A DNA stretch of 64,000 bases from Pelargonium x hortorum (taxonomy: Eukaryota; Streptophyta; Magnoliopsida; Geraniales; Geraniaceae), in contig JAYMTJ010000015.1 of assembly GCA_036897525.1 (NCBI GenBank), positions 62,001 through 126,000 on the forward strand. The letters run 5' to 3'. The notes beneath the pieces are model-generated. The model worked only from the letters and a program-made list of their open reading frames with translations. It had not been told where the DNA came from and made no database searches. The translations under genes and the position numbers were made by a program. Below, one piece after another: positions 38,191 through 52,358 of this stretch (positions are counted from its first letter, which is position 1; each line of letters starts with the position of its first letter).

Positions 38191-41100
38191 GCACACTTTA
38201 AAGTACTTATTTAGTGCTTTCCCGCTCTGTCCAGTCTATCTCTTGCAAGTAAATAACAAGTAAGCTTATTAACCAGAGTTCTGTTTCTAGTCTAAAAATA
38301 GTAGTATATTCCTTAGATGGGTCGGTATTAAGATCAAACTTCTGAATTAAAGGCTTTCTAATTCTTAAAGGGGAGTTAGTTGCTTTCTTCATGTCATGCT
38401 TTACGGGAATATTTATTGGAAATCTAAGGAATTCTAAAACTGTGTAAGGGCCCAAACTTGAATTAAGAATTATGGAAAGATGGTAAATCCAAGACTTTCG
38501 ATCAACTTAGAGGGCATGCTGGCTTTTGTTTTAGCACATGAAATGATCACAGGTTTTGTTATTGCTTCTATTTTGAATCTGGATTTGTTATCCTTTATCT
38601 TTGTTCCGGTTTCTCGATAGGAAAGATTTGAAGCTCAAGGTCATTTTAAAGTCTCTGTTTTTGAGAGCCTCTTTTTATGGGAGCTCCTTTTAGAGAGTGC
38701 AGAAATGTTCTATCTAGAAAATACACGTACAGCTGGCTCAATACAAAGACTCCTATCCTAATGAAGAAAGAAGTCAAAAGATTAAGGTACAGATTATCCA
38801 GTCAAATAAGGGTTTTAAGAGTTCTAGCTCTGAGGCTGGGCGTTAGGTGTCTTTCTTTCATCAGTATCTTGGGTAAAAAGAAAGAATTTCCTGTAAAAGA
38901 AGTAAGTAAGTAAGATCTTTTTCTTGTGGGTGCTATCGTGTGAGGTGAGGTGGTCTAGACTCTACTACTCTATAGCGCTTTAACCTCATAAACTAAGGAT
39001 GTTTACTCGGTAAAATGGATACCTTCTATAAGGGTTCAATCCTCTTTAACTGATAAACTACAAAAGAACAGGAGGTACTATTCCTTAAACGTATAAGACA
39101 ATCTCTATAAAACTCAATTAAACAAGTACTTTAACTTGCTAGAGATACATACGTACTTAACGAGAAAATCTTTAGGGGGAGATTCCTTTTGACCACACAA
39201 TATAGGACACACCATTGACTTACCTGTTTCTTTGTTTTTCTTAATGACTTTTTCCTAATGTTCTAATGCCTGTTACTTAATCCCAGTCTTATAAATAAAG
39301 CTATACCTTTTGAAAGCTCTCTTTTATGACAACACTTCAATTCAGAATTGTAAACAGAAGAACAACACAAATTAAGTTAGGAAAGCCTTGTCAACCTCTC
39401 TAATCTTTAACACCCTATCTAGTTTTTGTTTGAAATACCAAGAAAAGAATACAAATGAAATAGAAAAGTGCCCTGGTTATTATCCAGAATAGAGTTTCTC
39501 ACGAGTTCGGGTACCTTATTAAGTGGGTTATCGATCTGCTATGACTTATGACTTAAAAGACTTCAATTCTTTGCCTCTTAATGGCCTTTGGCCCCTTCCG
39601 GTTTAGAATTACTTACATTTATCCATTAGAAATCCTATAAAGCAGAACAAGGAGAACGCAACCCCTTTATTGGATTTACTCTACGGCTTTTAGAAGACTT
39701 GAAAACCTGTCAATCTTTCTGTACTGCGTATAAAGATCAAAATCCTCTCTTTTGTAAAAGACTTCCAATAACCAAACTAAAGACAGCGCCAAATCCATAT
39801 CAACGAGAGCCCGACGACCAACAAACAACTTGCAAACAGGAATTACTACGTAAAGTTTATATTAATCTGAAGCCTTACTATGTTTTAGAATTACATCCTT
39901 TTGTTCTCTATATCGTAGTCCGACTAGCATGACATTAAAAAGAGCCTTTTCTTTTCCTTGATTCAGGGATCCTCCTCCTGGCAGTTACACCCTTGTAAGG
40001 TACATTTCTATTCCTCCTTGTACTTATCGTTACATGAGCTTAGTGCCTTAGAAGTATATACAGAAATCCATTTACCCAACTAAAAACCTTTTAGGAGGTT
40101 AAGGCATAATGGTTAATTGAGAGTGAAACCCTTACACTATGAAGCCCAGAAAAAAACTGACTTCAACCTTTTAATTACAGAAATTTCTTTAGCTTCAATA
40201 TTGACTCTCTCGAAACTTTCAAACTTCTTTACTGGAAAAACCCAGAAGGAAGAGGAACCTCCTTTAAGTTTAAGATTAAGAATACAGGTACTTTCCAAAA
40301 CAAAAAAGGAACTTAGTAAGATAAAGAAAGAGGGTTTATATCTAAGGAAACTGCACCGAAATGGACAGATTAGTCAATTAAGAAATTGAATTGACCTCAA
40401 CTATTATAGAATAGAGTCTTTTCTCCCATTATAATAATGAGAGCCTTTGTTTACCTCTGTAGAGAATACTAATTCTAAGTCCAAAGGATACTAAGATTTT
40501 TAAGCCTCTCCTTTAGTCAACTTACTAAATCGGAAAACTCGAGCATCAAGTACAGTACTTCGCAATACAAAGCCACTCAGTCTCCTTTACAGTCCATGAA
40601 TTACACAATTATAGGTCTCAAAGAGGTAGTTATTTTATTTATTTATCGCCCTAAAGTCTAACTCTCAAGAAATAATGCAAAATAAATAATAAAGTTTTGT
40701 AAGATGGTTTTCTAAAAGAATATTTCAAAGGGAAAAAAACTTTTAAAAGAATTCCTTAACTTGTTTAGAACTGAAGTCTCTACGAATAAATAAGGAAAAC
40801 TCATGAGAAGCAAATCCTCTATGCATTGCATTACTACCCCTTTCTCACCTTTCTAGTCTAGAATCTTTATCTCTGGCTCTGGGAACTGACCCAAGAAAAA
40901 TGAAGAGTTCCCTGGGACTTATTACACTTACACTTGATCAGTGAAAACTCTCACTTGACTTCATATTTACCTATTTCAAATTAGTTACCCCTAATATAAT
41001 AAACCCACAAATCTAGTTTTCAATTAAGGATTTTAACACACGGAATACAACACTTTACTCTTTCTTGTAAATCCCTTTTTTCTATTTCTAGAATTCGGAG

Positions 41101-44100
41101 AAAGCGTGACAGGGGCTGAAAATTCGACTTATATCAAATATCAGAGGTAACTTTTATTCAGTTAATTAAGGCTTAGGGCATATAAGAAGGAGTATCCTTT
41201 TAGGCTTTAGTTATTTACATATTTGACAGGCTGTCAAGTATCCTAGGAAAGTCTCATGAATCAGATATTGATGTGCACTATAACTAAATTGACCTCTAAG
41301 TACACCCAAAAATTTAGGCTTGCCGATTTGAATCTAGCCTCATTAAAGTAATAGAATCCCTTAGATTTCTTTTTTTTGAGGGTCCTAGCTTTGGCTATTT
41401 ACTAGAATCCAGATCTAGTTATAAATAAGAAGGGGGTGCTTTTCAGTAATAATGCTTTGCAAAGACTTGCTTAAGATACTGTCGTGGTGGGGTATGATAT
41501 TAAACAAAATAATTACAAGGTTTGCCCCAGGCGGACCCGTTAAGACAAGACTATTTGAGATAAGAAGCATTGAATAGGAAGAAATTTGAAGTACTGATTC
41601 GTAATTGAAACCAAAGAGAAGAGAGTGCTTTCCCTTGCTAACGACACAAGAAGAGCTAGAGATGGATCAGCTGACTGGGATTCCTCCTTTTATTATATAC
41701 TTTACTTATTTGATTTGAAAAAATACGAAATTCTTTAGGCTGCAAGTCCTTATAGTTGTCCTTTGGTTCTAGTGGGTTCCCGGGCGGGAATATGTTCTGT
41801 TGGGAAAGGGAATTCAACTATACTCTTCTCAGAGTAAAGGCTCAGAGTCTGTATTTATGTGATATTTGCATTAAAAGACTTTACCAGTTTACGTAATCTT
41901 CTTACTCTACTCAAGTGAGGTCTCAAAGGCAAGTTTATCTTGTGAATATTAAGTGATTTACAGACTAGAAGCAAACTACGGGGAGCCCTTATCTAATGGG
42001 ATATTTAGTAATCTATCAAACTAAACTATGAAAGTGCCTAAGACTTAGTCAGAGTGCTCCTTAGGCTCTACCTCTTTTTTTTAGAAGAAAATATGGAGAC
42101 CCCCGTGCTATTTCTAAAATTTAACAAAAAAAAAAGAAGTTTATCTAGTCAATTTGTAAGGACTAAAACCTGTTGTTAGTTTAGATAAGAGTTCCTCTTG
42201 GGGATTTCGTTTTTTGGGGGGGAGTATTCCAGATTCTATGCCATTTTTAAATTAAGAATTAAATGGCTTTTTTTTTATGTTTCCAATTCCAGATAAAAGG
42301 AAATTTATATAGAGCTAGTCTAAGGAAATACTGATTAGGAAGAAAGGAAAAAGTCTAAAAAACTAAGATTTATTTAATTGGGCACCCGGCCCGTAAGAGT
42401 AGGTTTCTTTAATCTTTTATTAGAAGTTAGTAAAGGCGTAAACAAGGCCAGGAGTAGAGTTCATTAAAGTTTTTGTAGTTTAGTTACAGCTAAGTTAAAT
42501 AGGGCAAAAGTAGTCTAAAGTAAGAACTTCTAACAAACAAAAATCCCACTAGGAAGGGATCAAAGAAATAGGAAAGTTGCTTTCGTGTTCCTTTGTTTCT
42601 CGGTTTTTTTTTTCAGATAACAAGGACATTGGGTAGTATTAATTAATTTAAAGCTAGGGTAATGTCTTTCAGGTAAAGACAAGTAAGTGTATATATAGCT
42701 AAACGAGAGTTCTTTGGAAGAGTTTAGTGCTTATAGGTAAAGCTGAGACAGTATTACGGATTTAAAGCGGAAACATTTAGGTTATGAGAGTGTTTTCCAA
42801 GTACAATTTATTAAACGGAGAATAAATAGAATATTCAACGAAATTGACAAGGTTCAAGTCCTCTTACACTCTGTTGGAGTTGGTACTCATTTCAGAGAGG
42901 CTTGTAAGCTAGCTTAATTCTAAGAAATTGCCTAGGTTGCGTTAGAGGCTTTTGCAGGAGCCCTTAATTAAATTAACTGTTTAGGGAATTTTTAATTAAA
43001 TTATAGGATAAAGTACAAAAAATTGAGGGTTGCAAGGTGGAGAAGTCCTATTCCGATGTCTAGAGTTTCTATTAAATTAATTATATAACAAGCTTTCAAG
43101 AGGAATAAGGAGAAGAGTTCAATTTAGTTCAAGTTAAGCCTGGTTATTATTATACAGGAAAGGTTTAGTTAGTAGGTTCTAGAAACCAAGATAAAGTAAG
43201 AAAATACATATAAATAATAGTAGAACCAGGTATCCGTTTTTTACAGGAAAGAGGTCCCTCTTAACTAGCAAGTCTCCTTTTCGGGAATGTAGAAATAAAG
43301 TTTAATAATTCTAAACCGGAGTTCTTCCTTGACCCCACATCTAGGGTAGAGGTACAGGAATTCTAAAGAGCAGAGGAGCCTCTTCTTCAGTTCCGGATCT
43401 ATAAAGTACCACGGGGCGTTTTTATGTATGTTATGTACCTCACTTCCTTAACCAAGGCCTTATTTATAAAAGTAGTTTAGTAATTAAGATAAAAAAGGGT
43501 CTTAAATACACGTAATATAGGAGTCTCTTTCCAATCTTGCCGACCTTACTGATGTACCCCTATAACCTCGAATTAAGCTAAGCCTAGAAAGAAAAGTAAA
43601 ACCTTATTACTAAAATCTCGAGTTAAGGGAAGTAATGCAATATTTATCTAGAGCGGAGATTGGTAGCAGTTCTTTTCTCTAAACTAAAGTTAGGTCTTCC
43701 AAAATAAATATACAAAACAACTCCTCTTAAAATACCAAAAAACATAAGGACTCTTCTTAGCCCATTCCCCCGGAAATCTATTCTTTCAAAACCTATCCCT
43801 TAGTTCTATCTTTACTGGAAACCGCTTAACTCTAGCTTTAGAACTTTAACCGGAAACCTATAACAAAGGGCCATAAACTAACTTAATTCCTACACCTTTC
43901 TTATTTATTTGCTTTCATAGCTGTTTTTGTAATCCCTCTTACTCTCTTCACTGCTGTCTCAGTCTTATGTAGCCCTTCTTTCTTGATACCCATATCTATA
44001 CTTTCTTCATAAATAGAACCTTCTTCTTAGTTTTTAGAGCTGTACTCTCTTCTCTCTATCTCACTCTGTATCGCTTGTTTCATATGCGTAATAAATCTAT

Positions 44101-46740
44101 CTTTCCTAGTTTAGGACCCCTACTTATCGAAGACTCCATAGACACAAATAAGTTTTCGTGAAAAGGCAGACCACTCGGGGTTTTAATTAAAGCATTAATT
44201 CTATAACCCTTTGTTTAGCAGAGCTAGCTGCTTAATAATGAAATAATGAGTGTCTTCCAAGGTACTATACAAAGTCCTTTTTTCAAGCTAACAAGATTCT
44301 CACGCGAAAGAGTTTTTTTTAGTGCCCTTTTCTGAAAAAAAAAAGACAAAAGTAGTACCAGTATAGAATAGGAGGGTATACTTGGCGAAGACTTATGCCT
44401 AAATGTGAAACGAAATTGTCTCTCCTTTTCTTTTATACTTGGGCAAGGTTTCCTTAATTTTTGCTGTTAAAGCAGCCTTTAGCCTTTCTAAAAAGCCGAG
44501 TAAAACCGTATTTGTATATAATTTCAATTTAGGAGAGCTACAAAAACGGATATATTTACTACATTACTTCACAAGGTTGCTTTCAGAGATTCTATATAAA
44601 CAAGTACGCTACGCTTTTGTGTATCCTAGCCCCAAATTTTTTTTTTCTAAAAGGTTGGCCCGCTAATGTAACGATACCTCTATTTTTAGACTTTGTGCTA
44701 TTGTATTACTTCTGAATAAACTGAGTACTTTTTTTGTAAAATATACTGAGAAAGTCCATTTCCTTTATATACAAATTTGTTTAGTATGAAACTTAACCAT
44801 ATGATAACTCGCAATTTAGAGACAGCTAGGTGATGAAATAAAGTACTCCTTCTTTTTGATTCTTAGGTATAGTATAAAAATATCCCAATACTAGAACCAA
44901 TAACTAATCCCGTTGAGAGCCTGAAGAACTTAAGCAATGCGGGAAAAGCTCCCCTTGTAATTAATTAAAAAGTGAACTCCTATTTATTCTTAGCTTAGAA
45001 AAGGAAAGTAGGGTTATTGCTATAGATCGTCCTAAAAAGCGACTCTACTAGCCGGGAATCCTAAACTAGAAGGGGTCGGTCTTCCTATGAACATGTAACA
45101 GAACTGCTTTTTCATTTTTAAAAGGATTAGTCAAAATTCCTTGTATTATATGCTTTCGATCGTCTGGCCCTAGTTATATTATATGCCATGCTCTTTACAA
45201 ATTTATGTAAGTATAGGAACTGAGTAAATATAGCAAGCAAGACTGTTTGAAATATCCTGGATACCGTGTCTTTTTGACCATAAGTTAATATTACTTTAGG
45301 TTTTTTTCCAGGCTCAGTTTCTATTTCTTAAAACAATGAAAAATAAAGTGATATAGAGTTTAAATAGTATAAATTAGCCTTTTTGGTATAAGTACAAAAT
45401 GAAATGAGACAAACCCTTATTTTGTATTCCGTTAGTCGGTTTCCTTTTCAGCAAAATAAGTAGAACGTGCCTATTATAGTATAGAATACTAATTTGGTTA
45501 GGAGTCCTTTGAGAATAGTTTTCACAGGTCCTTGCTGCTACAGGATTCCTCCTCTTCATAACTTCATAAAGTAATTCTAGTGTTAGGAGAATCCGGTAGG
45601 GTAGAATCCCCTACTTTTGGTGACTATATTTAAATATTCTTACTCCAGTTCAAAACAAGAAAGGTAGGACTTTCCTGATCTGATAAAGAAGAAAGATTGA
45701 AATCATAAAAAGGTTTAGACTTAATGCAACAGTAGTTATTTATTTTACGGAGCTATAACAGAACCCTTATTTAAACTTTAGCACACAGTGATTATATACC
45801 GAACATATTTTTTAATAAAAAAACTAAGGTAAACCTGGCAAACATTTGAAATTTAAGGGGACTCCCGCTAAGGATAAGTAAGGAAATTTACATTCTATAT
45901 CTCTTTTTGAAGCCTTCTCCGCTGTTTTCACTTCTTTCAGATTTAGTATATGCGCAGGCGTGCTGTATTTTGGTACTTCGGTAGCTTTTCTAGGAACTTC
46001 TTTTTTTATTCAAGCCAAATAGAGGTGCCTTCCTTCTAGTTCAGGGACCCAGATTTATAATGTTATATTTAGAAAGGTAAAGCTCTAAAAAGAGTAAGTC
46101 AAAAAGAAGCTTTATGGGATTAGAACTCCAGTAACTTTAACTTTAGCTGTATTCTGGTTAAAGATAAAGATGTGTAGAAGCTAAAGTAAAGAAAGTTTCT
46201 TGGGTTTCCAGTTATACAGAACGGAATTCAATCAAATAGTATATAAAGGGGTTAAGCAGGGTAGAGATGCACGATAAACGGAGTGGGTAGGTTTCTTGAC
46301 TGATACTTGGTTATTTAAAAAGTGGGATTAGAGCCTATGTATTGTCTTTTTGGCTTTTATAGTTATAAAAGGAATTTTGTAATTAAAAATCAAATATTAA
46401 AAGAAATATAAGGGGAAGTTCTTTCCTTCTTGGTTTTGATCTTCCTTATGTCCTGTGTTATTAGTATCTGGAAGAAGTAAGAGAAAAGGAATTCATTGGC
46501 AGGTAAGAGGACTTGAAGTTAGATAGAAACAAACTCTTTCTATATCTATACCAGTTAGAAGTCCGGCCCTAACTCCTAGAAGGCATGTGGGATCTTAAGC
46601 TTGCTTACCTAGTTTTCTTTGAGTCCTTAATATCTGCAAGTAAGTCAAGGTCTTTCATTAAAGAAAAAGGAGAAGTTCTAGGTTTTCAGATGAAGATGAG
46701 GTTTCTAGTGTAAGGTTTTCTAGAAGACTATAAGGAGTGA
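38191..46740. other. AT-rich non-coding DNA
   Basis: No gene in 8.5 kb apart from the class II tRNA-like element. A 90-codon basic frame (40117-40389) and a 75-codon frame (44439-44666) both begin with TTG and show no domain. An AAGT microsatellite lies at 38901-38914. Confidence 0.55.
42788..42871 (+). other. Class II tRNA-like element, Leu(UAG)-like
   Basis: This 84-nt element has an acceptor of six pairs (GAGTGT/ACACTC), a perfect five-pair anticodon stem GAATA/TATTC around the seven-base loop AATAGAA with TAG in the anticodon position, and a T loop TTCAAGT. The overall length suits a class II tRNA. Against it, position 33 is A instead of the near-universal T, the T stem has only three pairs, and the D region is too long and has no good stem. 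It is either a relic or a chance fold. Confidence 0.15.
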
Positions 46741-47070
46741 ACCTCCTAACCAAGATTGGTGACTCGGTAGGATGGATGTATGGATGTACTTACAATCTTT
46801 GTATCCTCTTTTCCGGATAAGCGCCATAAAACAAGAGGAAGCTTAGAAAGGAAAGAGGGCGCTAGGATCCTATCTCAGAGAGTCTAACCAGTTTCTTTAG
46901 GAATTGTAGTTGGCCAAACTCTATAGTCTATTACCCTTGTCTCGGAGTCTCTTTATGAGTTTATTAGAGAGTTTATGACTACAAAGAATGTGTTTCCAGT
47001 CTCAACTAGGGAGGGAAGGACTAACACAAGAAGCAAGCAAGTCAAGAAGAGTGTGGTCAAAGAGAAAGGA
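46741..47070. repeat. Weak G/A-biased block
   Basis: Purine-rich with GAGAGA and GTCAAGAAGAG words, similar in texture to 24231-24530 but with no long shared word found by eye. Confidence 0.25.
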
Positions 47071-49670
47071 AAATCTTGCCTACATTTAATATAGCTGATA
47101 AACTTTAGTATATTCTGCCCTTGGCTTGTTTGTAATAGAAATCAAAAGTATCGTCCCTTTTTGACAATTTCTTGTATACTAAAAATATTAGCTGACATAC
47201 ATAAACTTCCCTTGCTCTAAGCAAAGGTCAGACTAAGAGCCCCCCTTACAATACAACACCGGGACAACATATAAAATGACCCCAAAAAGTCTAAAGGAGA
47301 TAATGCTCAAGTTGCTGATGGATTTGACTCCCAGCCAGTTACGTTGAACTACTCTGATCTGATAAATGAGATAAGTGATAATTAGTAGTTAAGGGAGCTC
47401 CAATAAGATGTTTCTAATTGCATAACTTGTTTAGTTCGGGAAACAAAGTGTACTTTGTAGAGGATGCTTTTCATTATTACAAAGTTTATTCTCAAGTCAT
47501 TTTTAACCAACAACTGCCAAAACCCTTAAGTTCGACTCTATTTTGCCCTGGATACTAAAGAAATAATATTTCTGGTTTCTAGATAATATTTAAGGCAGAG
47601 GCGCAGAAGGGTTTGACTCTTCCCAAATCTCCCGGAATAAGTTCATCTTAAATTCGAATTCCTACTACTCTCTGTCTGTTATGCCCCTTGGTAACTACAA
47701 AAAAGTCTTTAATTTAACAGGGCAGTACTGGCTTAACAACACAGGGGCGTGAAAGGAGGATTCACTAAGCGGAAAGGATAGAATTAGGGGTTTTTAATCC
47801 GTTAACACAGTAACCTCTGGTTTGTAATACATTCTTATTAGCTATACCAAGTTAATGGCATGGGGTGTCTGTTCATTCTTTGGTAATCGAGAATCTTTGA
47901 AGGATAAAAAAAATTCAGAGTTTCTCCTCTAGATCTAGAAGGGATTTCTGTATCCCGGTTTACACTAAGTAGGGTATATCTCTAAAATCTCCATAAAACA
48001 ATGTGTTCAGTATGTTATTCTTGTTATACTTTAACAGCAGCCCTGTTTCCATTAGATCTTCCAAAAGAGGTATTAAGTAAGCCCTTTTTTTGGTATATGA
48101 GTCTAATCTAATTACTGCACTCTTCACTTCATTAGCTATTTCCGGTTATACTTTTTAAGAGATAGGGCTTTGCGGGATTACTCTATTGCTAACTTATAAT
48201 AACTCGAACTAGAGTAACACAGGGTAGCCCTGCCCTCCTTTAGCTGGACTTTACTTTACATAGATTAAGGAATTAAACTGCTTAGGTCCTAGTATCTTAA
48301 GATCAGCTTAACTGGGTATAACATAAATAGAGCTTCTTTAGAATAAGCATAATGTATACACTGTATTTATTTTGTCACCCAAATCCTGAACCTGGAATTC
48401 AAATACCAAGCAAAACTCTTGCTTAGAATACGAAAGAAAGCTAGAGTTAGTTCTTTATAAACTAAATAAAGTAGTAAGTGTTTAAATTCTCCATTCTGCG
48501 CTGCGTGACAGAGCCCTTGCATTTCTTTTCTGTGTCATGAAATAAAGTAGATAGATGGCAGGAGTTAAAAAAAATTCTATGGCCGTTTTGCAACTTATAT
48601 CCACAGTTTAGTAGAGGCTTGCGTACGATTCCATACTTCGAAGATTTACTGTAGTTTTTTATCTAGAACTTTTTTCTTTTTGACAGGTTAGAATGTTTTT
48701 TTGAAGGAGATTGCGTAGTCGAAACTTGTTAAAAGGAGGTATTAGAAGACCTATAGCTGGGCAAAAAATGGATAGGTAAAGGTCCCGCATTTATTAGGAG
48801 AGTTTATATAATCATTCCTATCCGTTATTTTTTAAGAATCTTGAGGTTCCTCAAATTTGTGTTAGCTCTTTTCTTAGTGAGCCCTAAAACTACAAATAGA
48901 AATCTATTCTGATTAAGCCTCGTTTAGCTACTTGAGTTCTTCTCTTCTGGCAATCTTTAAAAACGCTTTAACAAATATCTGGTAAAGCTACAATAGAGCC
49001 CAATCGCGGGAGTGCCTAGCTTGCATACAAGCTTCGAAAAATAGAGTCTATTAATTAAATAGGGCTTTCCGAAGCTCTACTAAAAGTCAAAGTCTAATTC
49101 CAAAACCCTTATGTTAGTTGTGGCCTTACCTGGCTTACTAAAAGTATAACTTATTACAGGCTCTCGGTAGAAACGCTGTACAAGAACCTTTAATTTAAGG
49201 AAACGGGATGCCCATCTACTTACCAATTCTAAACCTGATACAGAGAACTCTATAGCTTGCATACACCCACCCCTAGCAACTAAGTTAATAGAGTTGCTCT
49301 AGAATCCTTTTCCAGGTTTACTCCAATACTAGAGCGCTTTCTTTTTTTAGGCCTTTTCCCCCCTATGCCAGTTATATATATTTTAAACTTGCGCCTAATG
49401 ATTAATAGGATTCGATCAAACATTTTGCACGAATTACTCCTTTACCCAGATCTAAGTTTTTTTTTAAGTGATCTAACAAGAAACTCTTACTAGTCCCTTG
49501 TAGAGTGCTTTTATTTATTTGCGAGGAATATTATATATCTTAAGAACTTTGACAGTCAACCATATAGTTGCGGGGGGGCCTCCCCTCTATTTCTCTTTTA
49601 AGTCTTTTCCTAGAGTAATGGCTATATATAGGAGTCATCCAAAGTTTTCTGTAAGTCTAAGTCCGCATGA

Positions 49671-49694
49671 TACTTACTTACTTACTTACTTACT
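49671..49694 (+). repeat. TACT microsatellite, six units
   Basis: Six perfect TACT units followed by an AT-rich tail. Confidence 0.95.
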
Positions 49695-52330
49695 ATATAA
49701 GTATATAATGAACTCCGCGGTTCTTAACTTGTTTTTAGTCATACAAAAACCTTGTAATCGAGGCCCTTGTAAATATTGGTAAAGAGGCGCCTATATCTAG
49801 CTCTGTAGAGGGTATTCCTGGACGTATATATAGGATAGGAAACAGAGACTTGTTTAAATTACTAAGAAATCTTATACAAACAAAAAGAGTGCATATACAT
49901 ATTAAGTCTAACTTTCCTCGGGATTCGTATATGGAAAGAAATATAATATAATACAGGCATGCTTCTGTATTTGAGCTCCGTTTGCTGCAGGGTATAAACT
50001 AGTGTGAGGCTGAAGTAAAGATATCAGATCAGCTCTTTAATTAGTGTATTTCATTCGATTCGGTACTATCCACTATTAAAAGTACATGTTAACCTTGCAG
50101 CCTTTAGGCTATTCCTAATCCGAAGTGTGCGGTGGGGTCCTTTATGAGCAGAAGTGAGCCCTCTTAAGTGCATATCTACTTAAAAAAATAATATTATGAA
50201 TATTTTGTAGGTTAGCTTTCCTTGTCAGTAAAACAATGCACAATATTCCGAGTTCTATACATACCTATGTTATGTATCTGGTTTCCCGGACTTACGTGTT
50301 CCCTAGCCGAGTAAAGTGGATTAGCTATAGATTTCGATCTTTATTCACTGTCCCTAGTTTGTTAACTGGTCGAAATTACTTAATAATAAATTTGGAATCC
50401 GGTTGGCTGTTCATTATTATAGTCATAGTCATCTCTTTTTTTTTAGATTTTGGACGGTTCTATATCTCAAAACAAAAGTAGAGCATGGAAAAGTTTCAAA
50501 GAAGACCCTTGGTTCAAGTGCCAGAAATTTAACTCTTGAGATTGTCTCTTTAGTGCCATATTGTTTGTCAAGAATCTTTTATTATACTCATAAATAAGGA
50601 TATTTTATTGCTTAAACTTGAGCCCAATTTATATGGAATAAGAAGCTAAATGGAATAAAGAAATAAATCTTTAATATGTAAGCTATTTCTATTCCTCCAA
50701 CTTCGGAATTAGCAAAAAAACTGGTGGAGTAAAAAAAGTCCTTTATGGGCTTTATGGAATATTAACTTCTACTTCAGACATTTGCTCAATCCTGCTCTAA
50801 TCTGAATTAGCTCACACAATATAAAGGAGCACTCCTAGATATTTTTTTACAGATATAAAGAAAAGAGGTGTTCGTTCTATACTTGTAAACTGGGCTACTC
50901 TTCTCAATATAGAACACTGCACAAAATAAATAGAAGGACACTGTCTAGAATACCTTTTACCGAGAGACTACCCGGTAAGAAAGCGTTGGGACGTATGCTT
51001 GATTCCCTATCAAAAATGAAAAACAAACAATTCGAGCAAAATAAAAAACTTTAAGAATACAATATAGATAGTAAAAACTATTTTATCCACATCTTGCATT
51101 ACTGTTGAATTTTGGGAGGGGTCCATAACTCTACGGAGAACTAAAAAGTCCCCTTAATATTTAATCTAACTATTGTTTTATTGCTCAAATTAAGGCCTAG
51201 TTAAGCAATAGGTCGGAGGATAACTTTTCTTTTGACGAAAGACCCTTCAATATGTGGTGTTGGTATATTATGATTTTTTTCCGGAATTTACTTTTGTTTA
51301 TTTAGAATTCTTGTTGTTAATGAGTGGTTGATAGGGGGTGGACATAAGACTTCGTAATTTCAATCGCCTTTTAGGGTTATGCCTAAGATTTCCTTAGATT
51401 ATGTACCCGTAGCTTAGGCTTATACTTGTTTGGAGGATCTCCCCAGAAAAGCTTCCTCTTTTATTTATGTTAGATATTAGGCACTGGCCTAACGTTCCTT
51501 TATGAATATAAGACGGATTACTTAGAGATAGAAAAGTCACTTATGTCTTTGTCGTGGTTACCCCCTTTATTAGTTCTGGTATTTCGGGTTAATCCTTAAC
51601 CTTGATGCTAATTGCCCTTATAATGCTCTGGTTATTTACTTATCAGCATTCCTTTTAGCTTTACAAGCTTATATTCTATTTATTAATCTGTATTTACAAT
51701 TTAAGTACTTTCAGCCAAGCAAGAGGACCCTTAGTAAGGTTAGGTCAGTGTGAATTTAGTCCCCTTTTCTAGAAATTTGAAGAAATAAATAGAACTTAAG
51801 TTAACTCATTAGTAAAAAAAACCACCTTTCAGGGATCCAAATAGGCGGTCGGCACCTTGTTTTTTTATTCTGTTACTTAGATTTTTTTTTTCGAAGCTTA
51901 AGCCTATTTATTATTGAAAACTTTTTTCTTTCTTTTCTTTGTAAAGTCTAAATTCGGATACTACAAAGCTTTTCTTTTATAGAACAATTCCCTAAATTTT
52001 TTTGTTTGTTTGTAAGAGTTTTGGGCGGATACTCTACTCTCTCTAAATAATAGGAAAATCTCTATTATAATCTCAGTGATTTCTTTTAATTCGTAACTAT
52101 TTTTGTGCAATTCCTTTTTTAGTTTAGTTTAAAGTTAAGCTTATTTTTTATATTTTTTAAGTGGCTTATCGATATTGATTGAAATAAAACTTATTCAAAA
52201 TTATAGGGTAAACTTACGAGAATGGGGTAGGGCTTACTTATTAAGAATGAAAACGTAGTTCTTGTTGCTTAATAGGAATGAATCTGACTTCTATAAAGTA
52301 TAAAGTGTAACGAAAGTCTTAATTGTTCTA

Positions 52331-52358
52331 TAGGTAATTTCATTTAGGTAATTTCATT
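52331..52358 (+). repeat. Exact 14-base tandem duplication
   Basis: TAGGTAATTTCATT occurs twice with no spacer, a slippage-type event. Confidence 0.95.

Noticed and set aside
40117-40389. 90-codon basic frame
   Set aside because: Starts with TTG, no recognised domain, length within chance expectation.
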